IMG/VR virus record: IMGVR_UViG_3300050140_000030
Coordinates: 1-24,513 of that record
DNA from: a virus
Direction: 5' to 3' (one strand)
Length of the DNA: 24,513 bases
This document shows, piece after piece, positions 1-6,664 of this stretch. Both the position numbers and the translations under genes were made by a program. The notes below the pieces were generated by a model. It was not told the origin of the DNA, did not search any database, and saw nothing but the letters and a program-made list of their open reading frames with translations. Positions within the stretch are counted from its first letter, which is position 1; each line of letters starts with the position of its first letter.

Positions 1-120
1 CTGGGCCACCGGCCTCAGATAACCAACCACACGGCTGTAGACCTCCGTCCTGCTACGTTTCTCGGCAGGGATGATGACACCGTTGTCCAGGACAAGATCG
101 CCGTTCGCGAGTTCAACCAT
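1..120 (-). CDS. NrdD C-terminus-like small protein (partial)
   Basis: An open frame begins at an ATG at 120 and runs off the window edge, so only 40 codons are visible. The residues EVYSRVVGYLRPV near the edge match the conserved C-terminal signature of class III anaerobic ribonucleotide reductase (NrdD), which normally continues with a W-N-x-G-K segment. Full NrdD is about 600-700 aa, whereas this gene reaches the signature after about 25 residues. It is therefore a stand-alone C-terminal-like protein and not the whole enzyme. The upstream operon neighbour (113-385) carries a zinc ribbon, as the NrdD C-terminal region does, so the pair may be a split or decayed version of that region. The start overlaps the previous gene by 8 nt. 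The similarity is clear by eye; the function is unknown. Confidence 0.55.
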   Translation of the reverse strand, partial: MVELANGDLVLDNGVIIPAEKRSRTEVYSRVVGYLRPVAQ

Positions 121-385
121 TGGCTGCCACCTCACTGATGTCCGCTCCGCAGTTGGTGCACACCATCGGGTTCTGGTGTACGAAATCTGCTGGGTCGCTG
201 AACCCGCCTGGAGACCGATAGCCTTCCGGCTTGTCATCGATCGGACGGTGCCAGAAGTTGATACGTCCGCACTTTGGACAGACAGTTACTTTCAGCCCAA
301 CGTCCGCAAGCGTTGACCGACGGAAACGACCGCCGCTCCCTCGTTCGATGATATGTCCATTCGACGCTTTGTATGCTCGGCTCAT
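113..385 (-). CDS. Zinc-ribbon small protein
   Basis: This 90-aa protein has two Cys pairs, CPKCG near residue 36 and CTNCG near residue 76, typical of a rubredoxin-like or zinc-ribbon fold. The N-terminus is basic and glycine-rich. The ATG overlaps the stop of the preceding gene by 4 nt (ATGA), so it is probably translationally coupled. It lies just before the NrdD-tail-like gene. NrdD itself carries a C-terminal four-cysteine zinc site, so a functional link between the two is possible but unproven. It could equally be a generic phage zinc-ribbon protein. Confidence 0.65.
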   Translation of the reverse strand: MSRAYKASNGHIIERGSGGRFRRSTLADVGLKVTVCPKCGRINFWHRPIDDKPEGYRSPGGFSDPADFVHQNPMVCTNCGADISEVAANG

Positions 386-684
386 GGCATCACCACGTTT
401 CCTTCCAGGTCCCGAATGGGGTCAGGCGGGAATACCGGCAATCGTTTACGTTCGATCTCCACCATACCCATAAACTTCACCCACTCGGACACGTTCCAGG
501 GCAGACCGTTGTCGACGACGAGACGGATGCCCGCAATCGCGTCAGCGCCCATGTACGGATACACCCTACCGGCTCTCAGCATCAACTCGTCAACTGTCGG
601 CTGGTTCATGTGGACTTCCAGGACAAACCCCCAGATATTTGCCCCGGTACGGCGAATCATGGCCAGCTCGTCGAGGACGTTCAT
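382..684 (-). CDS. Hypothetical small early protein
   Basis: This is a 100-aa protein of unknown function, coupled to both neighbours by 4-nt ATGA overlaps. It is mixed alpha/beta in composition, with a hydrophobic, Met-rich start (MNVLDELAMIRR) and a proline-rich tail (FPPDPIRDLEGNVV). No signal peptide, membrane segment or metal motif is visible. The overlapping starts and continuous open frame support a real gene in the accessory operon. Confidence 0.6.
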   Translation of the reverse strand: MNVLDELAMIRRTGANIWGFVLEVHMNQPTVDELMLRAGRVYPYMGADAIAGIRLVVDNGLPWNVSEWVKFMGMVEIERKRLPVFPPDPIRDLEGNVVMP

Positions 685-920
685 CGCCGCGCCTTCCGCT
701 TCAACTTCATGTGGAAGTACGCCTTGCGATAGGTGGACATGTCGCCGGTCATCTGTCCGAGGCTGCGAAGAGTAAACAGGACTTCCCGTCGGATCAGGAA
801 CGGCCAGTGCTGCACTAGGATAGTGCTGCGGGGTAGTTCGTACCTCACCGTGTCCAGCGGCTCAACGATCTGTCCGCCGAACAAGATCGTGGACAGGAGG
901 TCACGCTCCCAGACGGTCAT
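681..920 (-). CDS. Hypothetical small basic protein
   Basis: A 79-aa protein with a strongly basic C-terminus (HMKLKRKARR), which suggests nucleic acid or membrane contact. No recognised domain. The start follows a short AAGG site and overlaps the upstream stop by 4 nt. It belongs to the run of coupled small genes from 4245 down to 1. Confidence 0.55.
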   Translation of the reverse strand: MTVWERDLLSTILFGGQIVEPLDTVRYELPRSTILVQHWPFLIRREVLFTLRSLGQMTGDMSTYRKAYFHMKLKRKARR

Positions 921-1144
921 GCCTTGTCCTCTGGATTATGCTGGCGATAGCAAGCGAGCATAGCGTTATTGACGTCAAGCCCGCACATCAACCGCTGATA
1001 TGCATTTGGCTCTTGATCCACGCCCATGATTTCCAGTAGGTGACGATACGAACCTTCTTCATTCCCATTTTGAACAACACAAGCGAACACCCACTGAATC
1101 TGTTCAAGGGTTGGCTTCTGCTTAATGACGGGTCGCTTATCCAT
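917..1144 (-). CDS. Hypothetical small protein
   Basis: A 75-aa, mostly helical protein with two cysteines. The start has a GGAAG ribosome site 8 nt upstream and overlaps the preceding gene by 8 nt. The sequence NAYQRLMCGLDVNNAML looks like a compact helical bundle. No family is recognised and no function can be inferred beyond membership of the early accessory operon. Confidence 0.55.
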   Translation of the reverse strand: MDKRPVIKQKPTLEQIQWVFACVVQNGNEEGSYRHLLEIMGVDQEPNAYQRLMCGLDVNNAMLACYRQHNPEDKA

Positions 1145-1394
1145 TGTGTTCTTCCTTGATCTTCTCCGCCACTACTGTTCGCATGAGCGCAGAAGCAGCG
1201 GCAGTATCCATCGTCTTCAACTGGATTGCCATGCTCACGTCAGTAACGCCCGTCATCCGGATTCCCTTCCAGTTGTGTTTGATCTCCTCCGGTGTTCGTT
1301 TGTCCAATTCACACTCAAAGAGGCCGTTCTCCGTATTCATCGTGTCCACGCGAGCTATCGCGTATTCGGTCCCGTCATCAAGTACGAGCTTCAT
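1137..1394 (-). CDS. Hypothetical small protein
   Basis: An 85-aa protein that starts with beta-rich sequence (MKLVLDDGTEYAIARVDT) and ends in a charged helix (EKIKEEHNG). No cysteine motif or membrane segment. It overlaps the preceding gene by 4 nt. The layout, a short beta-barrel-like N-terminus plus a helical tail, is common in small phage early proteins. Function unknown. Confidence 0.55.
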   Translation of the reverse strand: MKLVLDDGTEYAIARVDTMNTENGLFECELDKRTPEEIKHNWKGIRMTGVTDVSMAIQLKTMDTAAASALMRTVVAEKIKEEHNG

Positions 1395-1615
1395 GGAGTT
1401 ACCTCTACGATGCTCGCAACGCGTTCGAGCTCAATCAGGGCATCAATATATCCGTCCGGCGCTTGCCAATCCTGAAGGCGCACGATGAGCGTGAGTGGTT
1501 CGTCTACTGACGGTTTCCTGATACCAACTAGGATCCCTGAGTTCGACCATGCCCGTACTGGTGGCTTGCATTCGCCGGGTTTGCTACAGAAGGTTACCCT
1601 GTAAGTGGGCATCAT
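1391..1615 (-). CDS. Hypothetical small protein
   Basis: A 74-aa protein starting at the first of two adjacent ATG codons, behind a good AGGAG site inside the end of the upstream gene. It overlaps that gene by 4 nt. The N-terminus has two cysteines, FCSKPGEC, and the rest is beta-rich with a helical IDALIELERV segment. No family recognised. Confidence 0.55.
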   Translation of the reverse strand: MMPTYRVTFCSKPGECKPPVRAWSNSGILVGIRKPSVDEPLTLIVRLQDWQAPDGYIDALIELERVASIVEVTP

Positions 1616-1809
1616 GCTGTCTCCTTTGCTATGACTTCGAGTGTGTAGCCTGGATGCAAGACAATCAAGAGGTTATCTGGAAACTTCTCATGAAAGACTC
1701 GTCCCATCTCGTATACGCTCTCGTCGGACATACTCTTTGCCAGCGTCAATACAAGACTGTCGCCCGGCTCCAACTTGACCTTCTTCAACTCTTCGAGCTC
1801 GATTGTCAT
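1612..1809 (-). CDS. Hypothetical small acidic protein
   Basis: A 65-aa protein with an N-terminal ELEELKKVKLEPGDSLVLTL segment, consistent with a small beta domain, and a central helix. No catalytic or metal motif. It is coupled to both neighbours by 4-nt overlaps. Function unknown. Confidence 0.55.
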   Translation of the reverse strand: MTIELEELKKVKLEPGDSLVLTLAKSMSDESVYEMGRVFHEKFPDNLLIVLHPGYTLEVIAKETA

Positions 1810-2090
1810 GCCGTCACCTTCTTGTTCAACTCCTGGACAACGAGCATGCGATAGTATCGCCGTGCGTTGTGGTATGGCTCAGCTCCAGTAACAGGATCGC
1901 CTTCGTCTTGCTCCTTCTGCATCATCCGGAAGTGGTCGACTGGAATGTCTATCGTGACATCCTTGCCCTGAGGCATCCAGGGGGCATAGCAGATCCATCG
2001 TCCTTCTTCAATGGCAAACTTCCAGCGCCAGTAGTGCCGGAAGGAGACCGTCATCTTCTCCTGCTGCGGGGGCTTGATGTTCTCGATCAT
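1806..2090 (-). CDS. Hypothetical aromatic-rich protein
   Basis: A 94-aa protein unusually rich in Trp and Tyr in its first half (FRHYWRWKF, RWICYAPWMP), with a helical C-terminus (NARRYYRMLVVQELNKK). The aromatic and basic composition could suit nucleic acid binding, but no known domain is recognised. The start overlaps the preceding stop by 4 nt. Confidence 0.55.
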   Translation of the reverse strand: MIENIKPPQQEKMTVSFRHYWRWKFAIEEGRWICYAPWMPQGKDVTIDIPVDHFRMMQKEQDEGDPVTGAEPYHNARRYYRMLVVQELNKKVTA

Positions 2091-2455
2091 GACTGCGCCT
2101 TCCCCGCGAGTTCATCGAGGACTTCCTGCTTCCGGCACTCCAAGCTCAGGCGATCAATCACACTGGACGCCGGAAGCTCAGTGAGCATCCTGTCCAGGGC
2201 AGTGACCTGAGACATCAGGTCCGCACGTTGCATCTGCACTTGTTCGCCCACGAGCAAGAAGTCGGCAGCTGCGTCAGCGTCACTCATGTTGTCATAGACG
2301 AGAGACGCCATTGACATGTAACTCACGTGATGGCTCCCTTTTATCTGAACGAAGACGCAACCATTCCACTTATCCAACACCTTGCCATGCGATAGATGCC
2401 CTGGATACCTCGTACTCCAGAAGCCGACACGATCGCCTACCTTCGGCTCGTTCAT
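2087..2455 (-). CDS. SH3/KOW-like domain small protein
   Basis: Start chosen at the ATG that overlaps the upstream stop (ATGA) behind AGAAGG. A longer upstream reading would run 108 nt into the previous gene and is rejected. The product is 122 aa. Residues 1-45 (KVGDRVGFWSTRYPGHLSHG, then VFVQIKG) look like an SH3-like or KOW-type beta barrel. The C-terminal half is helical (LMSQVTALDRMLTELPAS). It could be a small nucleic acid or protein-binding adaptor; this is inference from fold appearance only. Confidence 0.55.
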   Translation of the reverse strand: MNEPKVGDRVGFWSTRYPGHLSHGKVLDKWNGCVFVQIKGSHHVSYMSMASLVYDNMSDADAAADFLLVGEQVQMQRADLMSQVTALDRMLTELPASSVIDRLSLECRKQEVLDELAGKAQS

Positions 2456-2925
2456 GGCTGCACCTTCTCGGCTGCGGCCCAACGTCCCTGAAACATGTTC
2501 TCGTACTCTTCGCGTGTCATATAGCCGTAGGATTTCTTCCACTCTTCGCCAGATTTCTTCCACTCTGTGTCAATCCCGCAGAGTTCTCGCGTGACGCTCA
2601 CCTGCGTATCGAACTGAGGATTGACGAACTGTCCCGGCGTCGTTTCCAGTGAGGCGACCAGTGGACGCCACTTCACCAGAAGATCGATGCAGTGGGCCAA
2701 GGACTCGGTTGCGTGAGCGAGTTGCTCTTTGACCGCCGGCAGCCGATGACTATACCCGCCCGCCGCGTGGAACCTGCGAGCTACGGCTACGGCTTCGTCC
2801 TTGGCTGATTCAGCAATGAGCAGATCGGCTACCGCAATAGCCCTGTAACCCTTGGCCATGTCCAGCTGTGACATGAGGCAGAAGTGTTCTGTGTCGGTCA
2901 TGATCACGAGCTTGCCAAGGCGCAT
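2452..2925 (-). CDS. Hypothetical helical protein
   Basis: The start at 2925 is set by a TGATG overlap with the upstream stop and an AGGTGG site. The longer frame to 3033 is a shadow of that upstream gene. The 157-aa product is largely helical and charged, with an HFCLMSQLDMAKG segment near the start. It ends in AAEKVQP, whose codons also supply the ribosome site of the next gene. No family recognised. Confidence 0.55.
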   Translation of the reverse strand: MRLGKLVIMTDTEHFCLMSQLDMAKGYRAIAVADLLIAESAKDEAVAVARRFHAAGGYSHRLPAVKEQLAHATESLAHCIDLLVKWRPLVASLETTPGQFVNPQFDTQVSVTRELCGIDTEWKKSGEEWKKSYGYMTREEYENMFQGRWAAAEKVQP

Positions 2926-3113
2926 CACTTCGCCACCTGTCGGACCATGCCGGAACCGGTCAACACCAGAGAACGCTCGTCGAACTCGCGGCAAATCACT
3001 TGTTCCGCTATGATCCCCGGACGAACGGCGCACATCATGGTCTCACGATGCAGGCGGGCGTTCAGGACACACGTCTGGCGCTTGCAGATCTCGCAGAGAA
3101 TGGCACGTTTCAT
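2925..3113 (-). CDS. Small Cys-containing protein
   Basis: A 62-aa protein beginning MKRAILCEICKRQTC, with a CxxC pair, a third Cys at 15, and further cysteines at 28 and 41. It may bind one zinc ion, but the spacing does not fit a textbook zinc finger. The start follows AGAAGG and overlaps the upstream stop by 4 nt. Function unknown. Confidence 0.55.
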   Translation of the reverse strand: MKRAILCEICKRQTCVLNARLHRETMMCAVRPGIIAEQVICREFDERSLVLTGSGMVRQVAK

Positions 3114-3490
3114 GCCTGCACCTTCTCGGGTGGCATAGCATAGATACCGTATTCGCCTGGCTCAAACATGCATGGAGCATTGACGCCCTTGCAGAAGTTA
3201 TCGGGGCAGATACCGCCAAGGTCACAATCATCGCACGGATCGTCATCCTCTGCCCATTGCGGCACAGTCAATAGTGCGATTGGATCGCCACTGACCCGAC
3301 GCTCCAAAGCCGCTGCCCGCTTCTCGTAGATGGTGGCAACCTTGCGGTGCAATTGAATGTCCGCATCAGCATCATCTTTGACCAGCTCGCGGTACATACG
3401 ACATTCGTGCACGGCTTCTTTGATGCACCACGCCATCATAAGCACGAGGATCAGGATGCAGACGGCAGGAACAACCATCGCGACCATCAT
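3110..3490 (-). CDS. Membrane-anchored Cys-rich protein
   Basis: This 126-aa protein has one N-terminal transmembrane segment at about residues 3-22 (VAMVVPAVCILILVLMMAW). A charged helical middle follows, then a compact cysteine cluster near residues 86-107 (CDDC, ICPDNFC, PC). The layout suggests a membrane-tethered metal-binding or disulfide-bonded domain. It overlaps the antirepressor stop by 4 nt and ends PPEKVQA, with the same codons forming the next ribosome site. Possible roles are superinfection exclusion or another membrane function; this is not shown by sequence. Confidence 0.6.
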   Translation of the reverse strand: MMVAMVVPAVCILILVLMMAWCIKEAVHECRMYRELVKDDADADIQLHRKVATIYEKRAAALERRVSGDPIALLTVPQWAEDDDPCDDCDLGGICPDNFCKGVNAPCMFEPGEYGIYAMPPEKVQA

Positions 3491-4245
3491 GCCTGTACCC
3501 CCTGGATCAGCTGGCGGATGAAGTCGAGGCCTTTTTGAAACACGACCGTCTTGTAGTACACGTGGGTGTCTCCGGACGGATCGTTCCAGCTGCTCTCGAT
3601 GACTCGGAAGTATCCGGCGTCGACGTACCGCTGGTACGGCCGGTTGTTCTCCTGGAGGATCGACTTCTTACGAAGCAGATCAAATAGGTTCGTACGGCCG
3701 AGTCCGGGAACGGCTAGCGTCTTGGCGACCGTGCCGATGTCGGTGGTGTCGCTCGAGCTAGCCACGGTGTCAAAGAAGGCGACCTTCGGGGCCTCGAGTG
3801 CCAGCTGCACCTGCTGCTTTTCGATCTTCTCCGCCTGCTGGGCTGCCAGGTACAACGCCTGGCTGAACGTCGTCGGCACCGTGGACGATACTTGCACAGA
3901 CGGGATACTGTAGGTACCTTCCGCATGGAGTGCGGGCAGTACCGTGCTGGCAATCCATTCGCGTAGGGCGAAGGCCTTCTGCTTCCGCGATCGGATGATC
4001 AGCGTGAAGATCCCTGTCTCGGAAACGGCCGTCATGTTCTGCCGGCCGCCAGGGGTGGACATTGAAAGTGCCCCCTTTTCGTCGTCGTTCAGGCGCGCGA
4101 CTTGCGTCTTCCAGTGGGGAATGCCGAGGACTTGCGCGACGTCCTGGGCTACGAACCAGATCTTGCCCTCGATGATCGACGTCCGCACCGGCTCATGTCC
4201 GGCAAACTTGAACGTCGTGATTGCACTTGCTGTCGTTTCCTCCAT
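3487..4245 (-). CDS. Phage antirepressor, BRO-N plus KilAC domains
   Basis: The start is set at the ATG at 4245, 5-6 nt after the GGAGGC of a start-associated repeat. The longer frame to 4320 reads through that repeat. The 252-aa product has an N-terminal BRO-N domain at about residues 10-110, with characteristic IWFVAQDVAQVLGI, ETGIFTLIIRS and LREWIASTVLPAL segments. A KilAC-type (phage antirepressor C-terminal) domain follows at about 150-250 (TVAKTLAVPG, LFDLLRKKSILQ, FRVIE). Proteins of this type, such as P22 Ant and P1 Ant families, inactivate or compete with prophage repressors and switch towards lytic growth. It sits between the helicase-loader gene and the accessory operon. Confident on family; the target repressor is unknown. 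Confidence 0.88.
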   Translation of the reverse strand: MEETTASAITTFKFAGHEPVRTSIIEGKIWFVAQDVAQVLGIPHWKTQVARLNDDEKGALSMSTPGGRQNMTAVSETGIFTLIIRSRKQKAFALREWIASTVLPALHAEGTYSIPSVQVSSTVPTTFSQALYLAAQQAEKIEKQQVQLALEAPKVAFFDTVASSSDTTDIGTVAKTLAVPGLGRTNLFDLLRKKSILQENNRPYQRYVDAGYFRVIESSWNDPSGDTHVYYKTVVFQKGLDFIRQLIQGVQA

Positions 4246-4250
4246 TCCAA

Positions 4251-4267
4251 GCCTCCAAGGTCTCAGA
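4251..4267 (-). repeat. Start-associated repeat copy R1
   Basis: Minus-strand TCTGAGACCTTGGAGGC lies directly before the antirepressor ATG at 4245. Its last part, GGAGG, is the ribosome site. The upstream TCTGAGACCTT is conserved beyond what translation needs. Other copies lie before the genes starting at 7088, 8187 and 8789, with variants at 6529 and 9046. Confidence 0.8.
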
Positions 4268-4280
4268 TGTGGTGCTCGTG

Positions 4281-4940
4281 CTACATACGGCGCTGTGACT
4301 CTCCTGTCAGCGCGATCCACGTACAGGCCTCATGCCACCGGTCAGCGCAGCAGGCCAGTGCACCGCCGCGGTAGGTCTCCCAGTCGGTCGGGAGAACGTT
4401 CGTTGTGATGATCATCGGGCGTCGGTGAGTATAGCGAGCGTTGATGACACTGTAGAACGCTGATACCGCGTCCTGGTTGCCACCTTCCCGCCCAACGTCG
4501 TCCATGATGAGCAGTTGCGCTTTCGACGCCTGCATGATCGCCGCCTGTGCCCGCCGCCCGTCGTCGCCGTAGATGCAGCTCGTGAGACGGAAGAAGTCCG
4601 GGACACTCCAGGCACTCAGCCATGTGTTTGCCTCGGGCAGCTCGCCGTTCTTGAGGAAGTCCAGCCATGCCATGGTCTTCGCATACTCCAGCGCCACGTG
4701 CACGGCCGTCGTGGACTTTCCGGTGCCCTTTGGTCCCTCGATGAGGATGCTGCTGCGCGCGCCATCGGAGAAGCGGCAGAATGTGTCCACCTCGTCGAGT
4801 GCACGGCACCGCTTTGGATCCCAGAGCAGGTAGATCGAGCCCAGGGCGGGGGTCTTGCGGACAAAGTACACCAGCTGGTTCATCCAGTCGGCGAACTGCT
4901 CCCTGCGCAGGCCTACCATCTCTTCGCTGAGGTCATTCAT
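4281..4940 (-). CDS. DnaC/IstB-like AAA+ helicase-loader ATPase
   Basis: The start is taken at MNDLSEEM (4940), which has GAGG 7 nt upstream and an 8-nt overlap with the rep gene. Two earlier in-frame ATGs at 4946 and 4955 are less well placed. In the 219-aa product, Walker A is GPKGTGKST at about 69-77, Walker B is LLIMDDVG at about 143-150, a sensor-I-like IITTN is at about 177-181, and an arginine-finger-like R is near 201. Size and motifs fit DnaC/IstB-type AAA+ proteins that load the replicative helicase at a phage origin. No helicase gene is in the window, so the host DnaB may be recruited. Following directly after the winged-helix protein supports an initiator-loader pair. Confidence 0.85.
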   Translation of the reverse strand: MNDLSEEMVGLRREQFADWMNQLVYFVRKTPALGSIYLLWDPKRCRALDEVDTFCRFSDGARSSILIEGPKGTGKSTTAVHVALEYAKTMAWLDFLKNGELPEANTWLSAWSVPDFFRLTSCIYGDDGRRAQAAIMQASKAQLLIMDDVGREGGNQDAVSAFYSVINARYTHRRPMIITTNVLPTDWETYRGGALACCADRWHEACTWIALTGESQRRM

Positions 4941-5625
4941 GGGCATCCTCGTCATGGTCCGGGTCGTAGCCGCCGACGTGTGCGTGAACAGGCATAGCTT
5001 TTAGCCCATCCCATGCCTCGGGAAACGTCCCGCGAGCACTTGGGCTCATGGCTGCCAGTTCAGCGGCCGTCTTCTTCCTTGGTTTGTCCTGGCTGGGTTC
5101 GGTCTTGTCTGGCTTTTTGGAACCATTAAAGGAGGGCCTTACTGTAACATCCTTGTAACTACTGTGTAAGGAGGCATTTTCCCCGCCATTAATCAGGGGT
5201 TGGATGCCGTCTGTGGGTTGTAACTTGGTTGCGCGATGGGTTCTCGACTGGGTTGTCATTGTGAGAGGGCGTTGATAAACGCTCCAATTGATGAAGGTTA
5301 TCAGACTTGGTGACTGGGCTCCCGACTTGGCTCTCTGGTGGGTCCATGTCTGGGCAGCTACCAGCTTGTCGATTGTCGAGCGCACAATCTGACGAGTACA
5401 ACCTTCGCCGCACTGCGTTGCAAGGTCTCTCTGGGAAATGACAAATTGTCCCGGAAGGATGTGATAGAAGCGTCTCTTGTACAAACAGTCGTACTCCATT
5501 CTCGCAGCAAGGAGAAAACCCTGGAGGAAGACGCTGCGCTCGACGCAGGTCAAGAAATTGAACGTCTGACTGTAGATTGTCTTTGTGTAGAGAGCGATCC
5601 AGGGACCCTTAGTGTCAGGAGTCAT
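4933..5625 (-). CDS. Replication initiator-like winged-helix protein
   Basis: The start at 5625 overlaps the HNH stop (ATGA). The earlier ATG at 5655 lies inside that gene. Residues about 1-120 have the shape of DnaD/O-type phage replication proteins: an N-terminal WIALYTKTIYSQTF segment, then LPGQFVISQRDLATQCGEG and RQIVRSTIDKLVAAQ, the helices of a winged helix, then a beta wing (SPSLITFINWSVYQ). A long disordered, Thr/Ser/Lys-rich linker follows, with a C-terminal acidic tail (DPDHDEDAHE). The neighbour is a DnaC-like ATPase. It probably binds the origin and recruits the loader. The origin is not identified; lambda O-like genes often carry it internally, but no clear iterons were seen here. 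Confidence 0.75.
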   Translation of the reverse strand: MTPDTKGPWIALYTKTIYSQTFNFLTCVERSVFLQGFLLAARMEYDCLYKRRFYHILPGQFVISQRDLATQCGEGCTRQIVRSTIDKLVAAQTWTHQRAKSGAQSPSLITFINWSVYQRPLTMTTQSRTHRATKLQPTDGIQPLINGGENASLHSSYKDVTVRPSFNGSKKPDKTEPSQDKPRKKTAAELAAMSPSARGTFPEAWDGLKAMPVHAHVGGYDPDHDEDAHE

Positions 5626-6317
5626 GGCAATTTCCCGTGGAACTTCCCGTGGCATGAATGGCAGAGGACGATCAAATCTGCCATGTCCTCATGTCCTCGC
5701 CGCTCATAGGTCCGATGATGGACATCCAGAAGTCCACCCGAACCGCAGAGTTGACAACTGAAGTGAGCCTGTTTCAGTTTTCTGTTTCGCGTTTCAAGCC
5801 ATTCTTCAGTGAGTAAATAATCCAGATATGGCATTGTCCGGAGAACCTGAAGCCGTTTGGCCTTACTCTCTTCCTGGGATTCATACTCGCCATAGCGATG
5901 ACGTTGCTCAATTTCTTGACACGCCTTACAGATCGGGGGTCCCCATCGCCCCACCTGTTTCAGGGCTTCTCTGCTCTTGATATCGATATCGCCCCCACAA
6001 GATGCGCATTTAACGTCCAGTAGTATTTCGGCTGGCAAGAGCGACAGTAGCTTTTGGACGTTCTTTGAATCTCCGACAACGACCGAAGCGATTACTGCAG
6101 CCGGCACGTCCGAGAGATGCCAGTAGACATACGCCGCCCGATTGAGCAACTCGTCTTCTGGGGACTCCATCAGATATCGGCGGGCAGCCTCATTGAGAAC
6201 GTCCTTGGCCGATTTGACCGCATCAGTTGCCAACCGGATCTGTTCATGAGCAACTTGCAATGTCTTCAAGGTGGATAATGCGTAGGCTTCTTCGAGCTGG
6301 GGATTAACTAGGCTCAT
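5622..6317 (-). CDS. HNH endonuclease-like zinc protein
   Basis: The 231-aa protein has a helical N-terminal 95 residues, a four-Cys zinc site (CASC at 104-107 and CKAC at 130-133), and a C-terminal HNH region. That region shows CQLCG at 188-192, the HH pair at 200-201, and a final LCHSCHGKFH at about 218-227. The pattern fits a zinc-containing HNH nuclease with D in place of the central N. The gene begins the replication block and overlaps the initiator gene. It could be a homing-type nuclease or a recombination/replication nuclease. No ribosome site precedes the ATG, and a 16-codon frame ends 4 nt upstream, so translation may be coupled. Confidence 0.75.
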   Translation of the reverse strand: MSLVNPQLEEAYALSTLKTLQVAHEQIRLATDAVKSAKDVLNEAARRYLMESPEDELLNRAAYVYWHLSDVPAAVIASVVVGDSKNVQKLLSLLPAEILLDVKCASCGGDIDIKSREALKQVGRWGPPICKACQEIEQRHRYGEYESQEESKAKRLQVLRTMPYLDYLLTEEWLETRNRKLKQAHFSCQLCGSGGLLDVHHRTYERRGHEDMADLIVLCHSCHGKFHGKLP

Positions 6318-6321
6318 AGCG

Positions 6322-6372
6322 CTAGATGAGAGCGAAATGCTGCTGAGGTAGTGCTGTTGGTGTACGGGTCAT
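6322..6372 (-). CDS. Possible 16-aa leader peptide
   Basis: A short frame, MTRTPTALPQQHFALI then stop, starts 8 nt after AAAGG and ends 4 nt before the HNH gene's ATG. The HNH gene lacks its own ribosome site, so this peptide could deliver ribosomes to it by coupling. Its ribosome site lies in one arm of a 9-bp inverted repeat. Very short frames occur by chance, so this is tentative. Confidence 0.35.
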   Translation of the reverse strand: MTRTPTALPQQHFALI

Positions 6373-6430
6373 CTCGTTACCTTTCCCGCTACCACAAAAG
6401 ACGTGACGAGGGGCTGGATTGGGTAACGAG
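6373..6430 (-). promoter_or_regulatory. Inverted repeat that could mask a ribosome site
   Basis: Perfect 9-bp arms CTCGTTACC (6373-6381) and GGTAACGAG (6422-6430) are separated by 40 nt. In the minus-strand transcript the downstream arm includes the GG of the AAAGG ribosome site and the nucleotides up to the leader ATG. Folding would hide this start. This is a possible translational switch for the leader and HNH gene. Confidence 0.4.
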
Positions 6431-6529
6431 GCAATGGAAGGTTGCATTCTTCCTCAGAACGGTAGCTGGCCGTCTGCCATGCCCCTCGTAAATAAGTGTG
6501 ACCACATGCTGAAAAAAGTCAAGCGCCAT
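6389..6529 (-). CDS. Small hypothetical protein (46 aa)
   Basis: The ATG at 6529 follows a variant start-associated repeat (GACCTTGGAGGC, then ACCAA, then ATG), which supplies GGAGG. The product is short and basic (MALDFFQHVVTLIYEGHGRR). Its stop lies inside the inverted repeat controlling the next frame. The well-placed ribosome site is the main support. No function can be inferred. Confidence 0.45.
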   Translation of the reverse strand: MALDFFQHVVTLIYEGHGRRPATVLRKNATFHCLVTQSSPSSRLLW

Positions 6530-6533
6530 TTGG

Positions 6534-6613
6534 TGCCTCCAAGGTCGTTCCGTCACCGTAGCACAGACGGCGAAAAAATACAAGTGCCCGCCGTCGTGCC
6601 AGAGACCTTGGAG
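6534..6613. repeat. Inverted pair of start-associated motifs
   Basis: CTCCAAGGTC (6536-6545) and GACCTTGGAG (6604-6613) form perfect 10-bp inverted arms 58 nt apart. The left arm is the ribosome-site motif of the 46-aa gene. The right arm is an orphan copy on the plus strand with no gene start behind it. It may be a leftover of an inversion or module exchange. Confidence 0.55.
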
Positions 6614-6635
6614 TAGCTAACACGCCGCCGGGCAA

Positions 6636-6650
6636 CTGGTAGAGTACCAG
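6636..6650. other. Perfect hairpin CTGGTA-GAG-TACCAG
   Basis: A 6-bp perfect stem with a 3-nt loop in the non-coding stretch between the 61-aa gene and the 46-aa gene. A palindromic GCACGTGC (6668-6675) lies nearby at the gene's end. There is no T run, so it is not a clear terminator; it could be a protein-binding site. Confidence 0.4.
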
Positions 6651-6664
6651 ACACCAGGCAAGTG

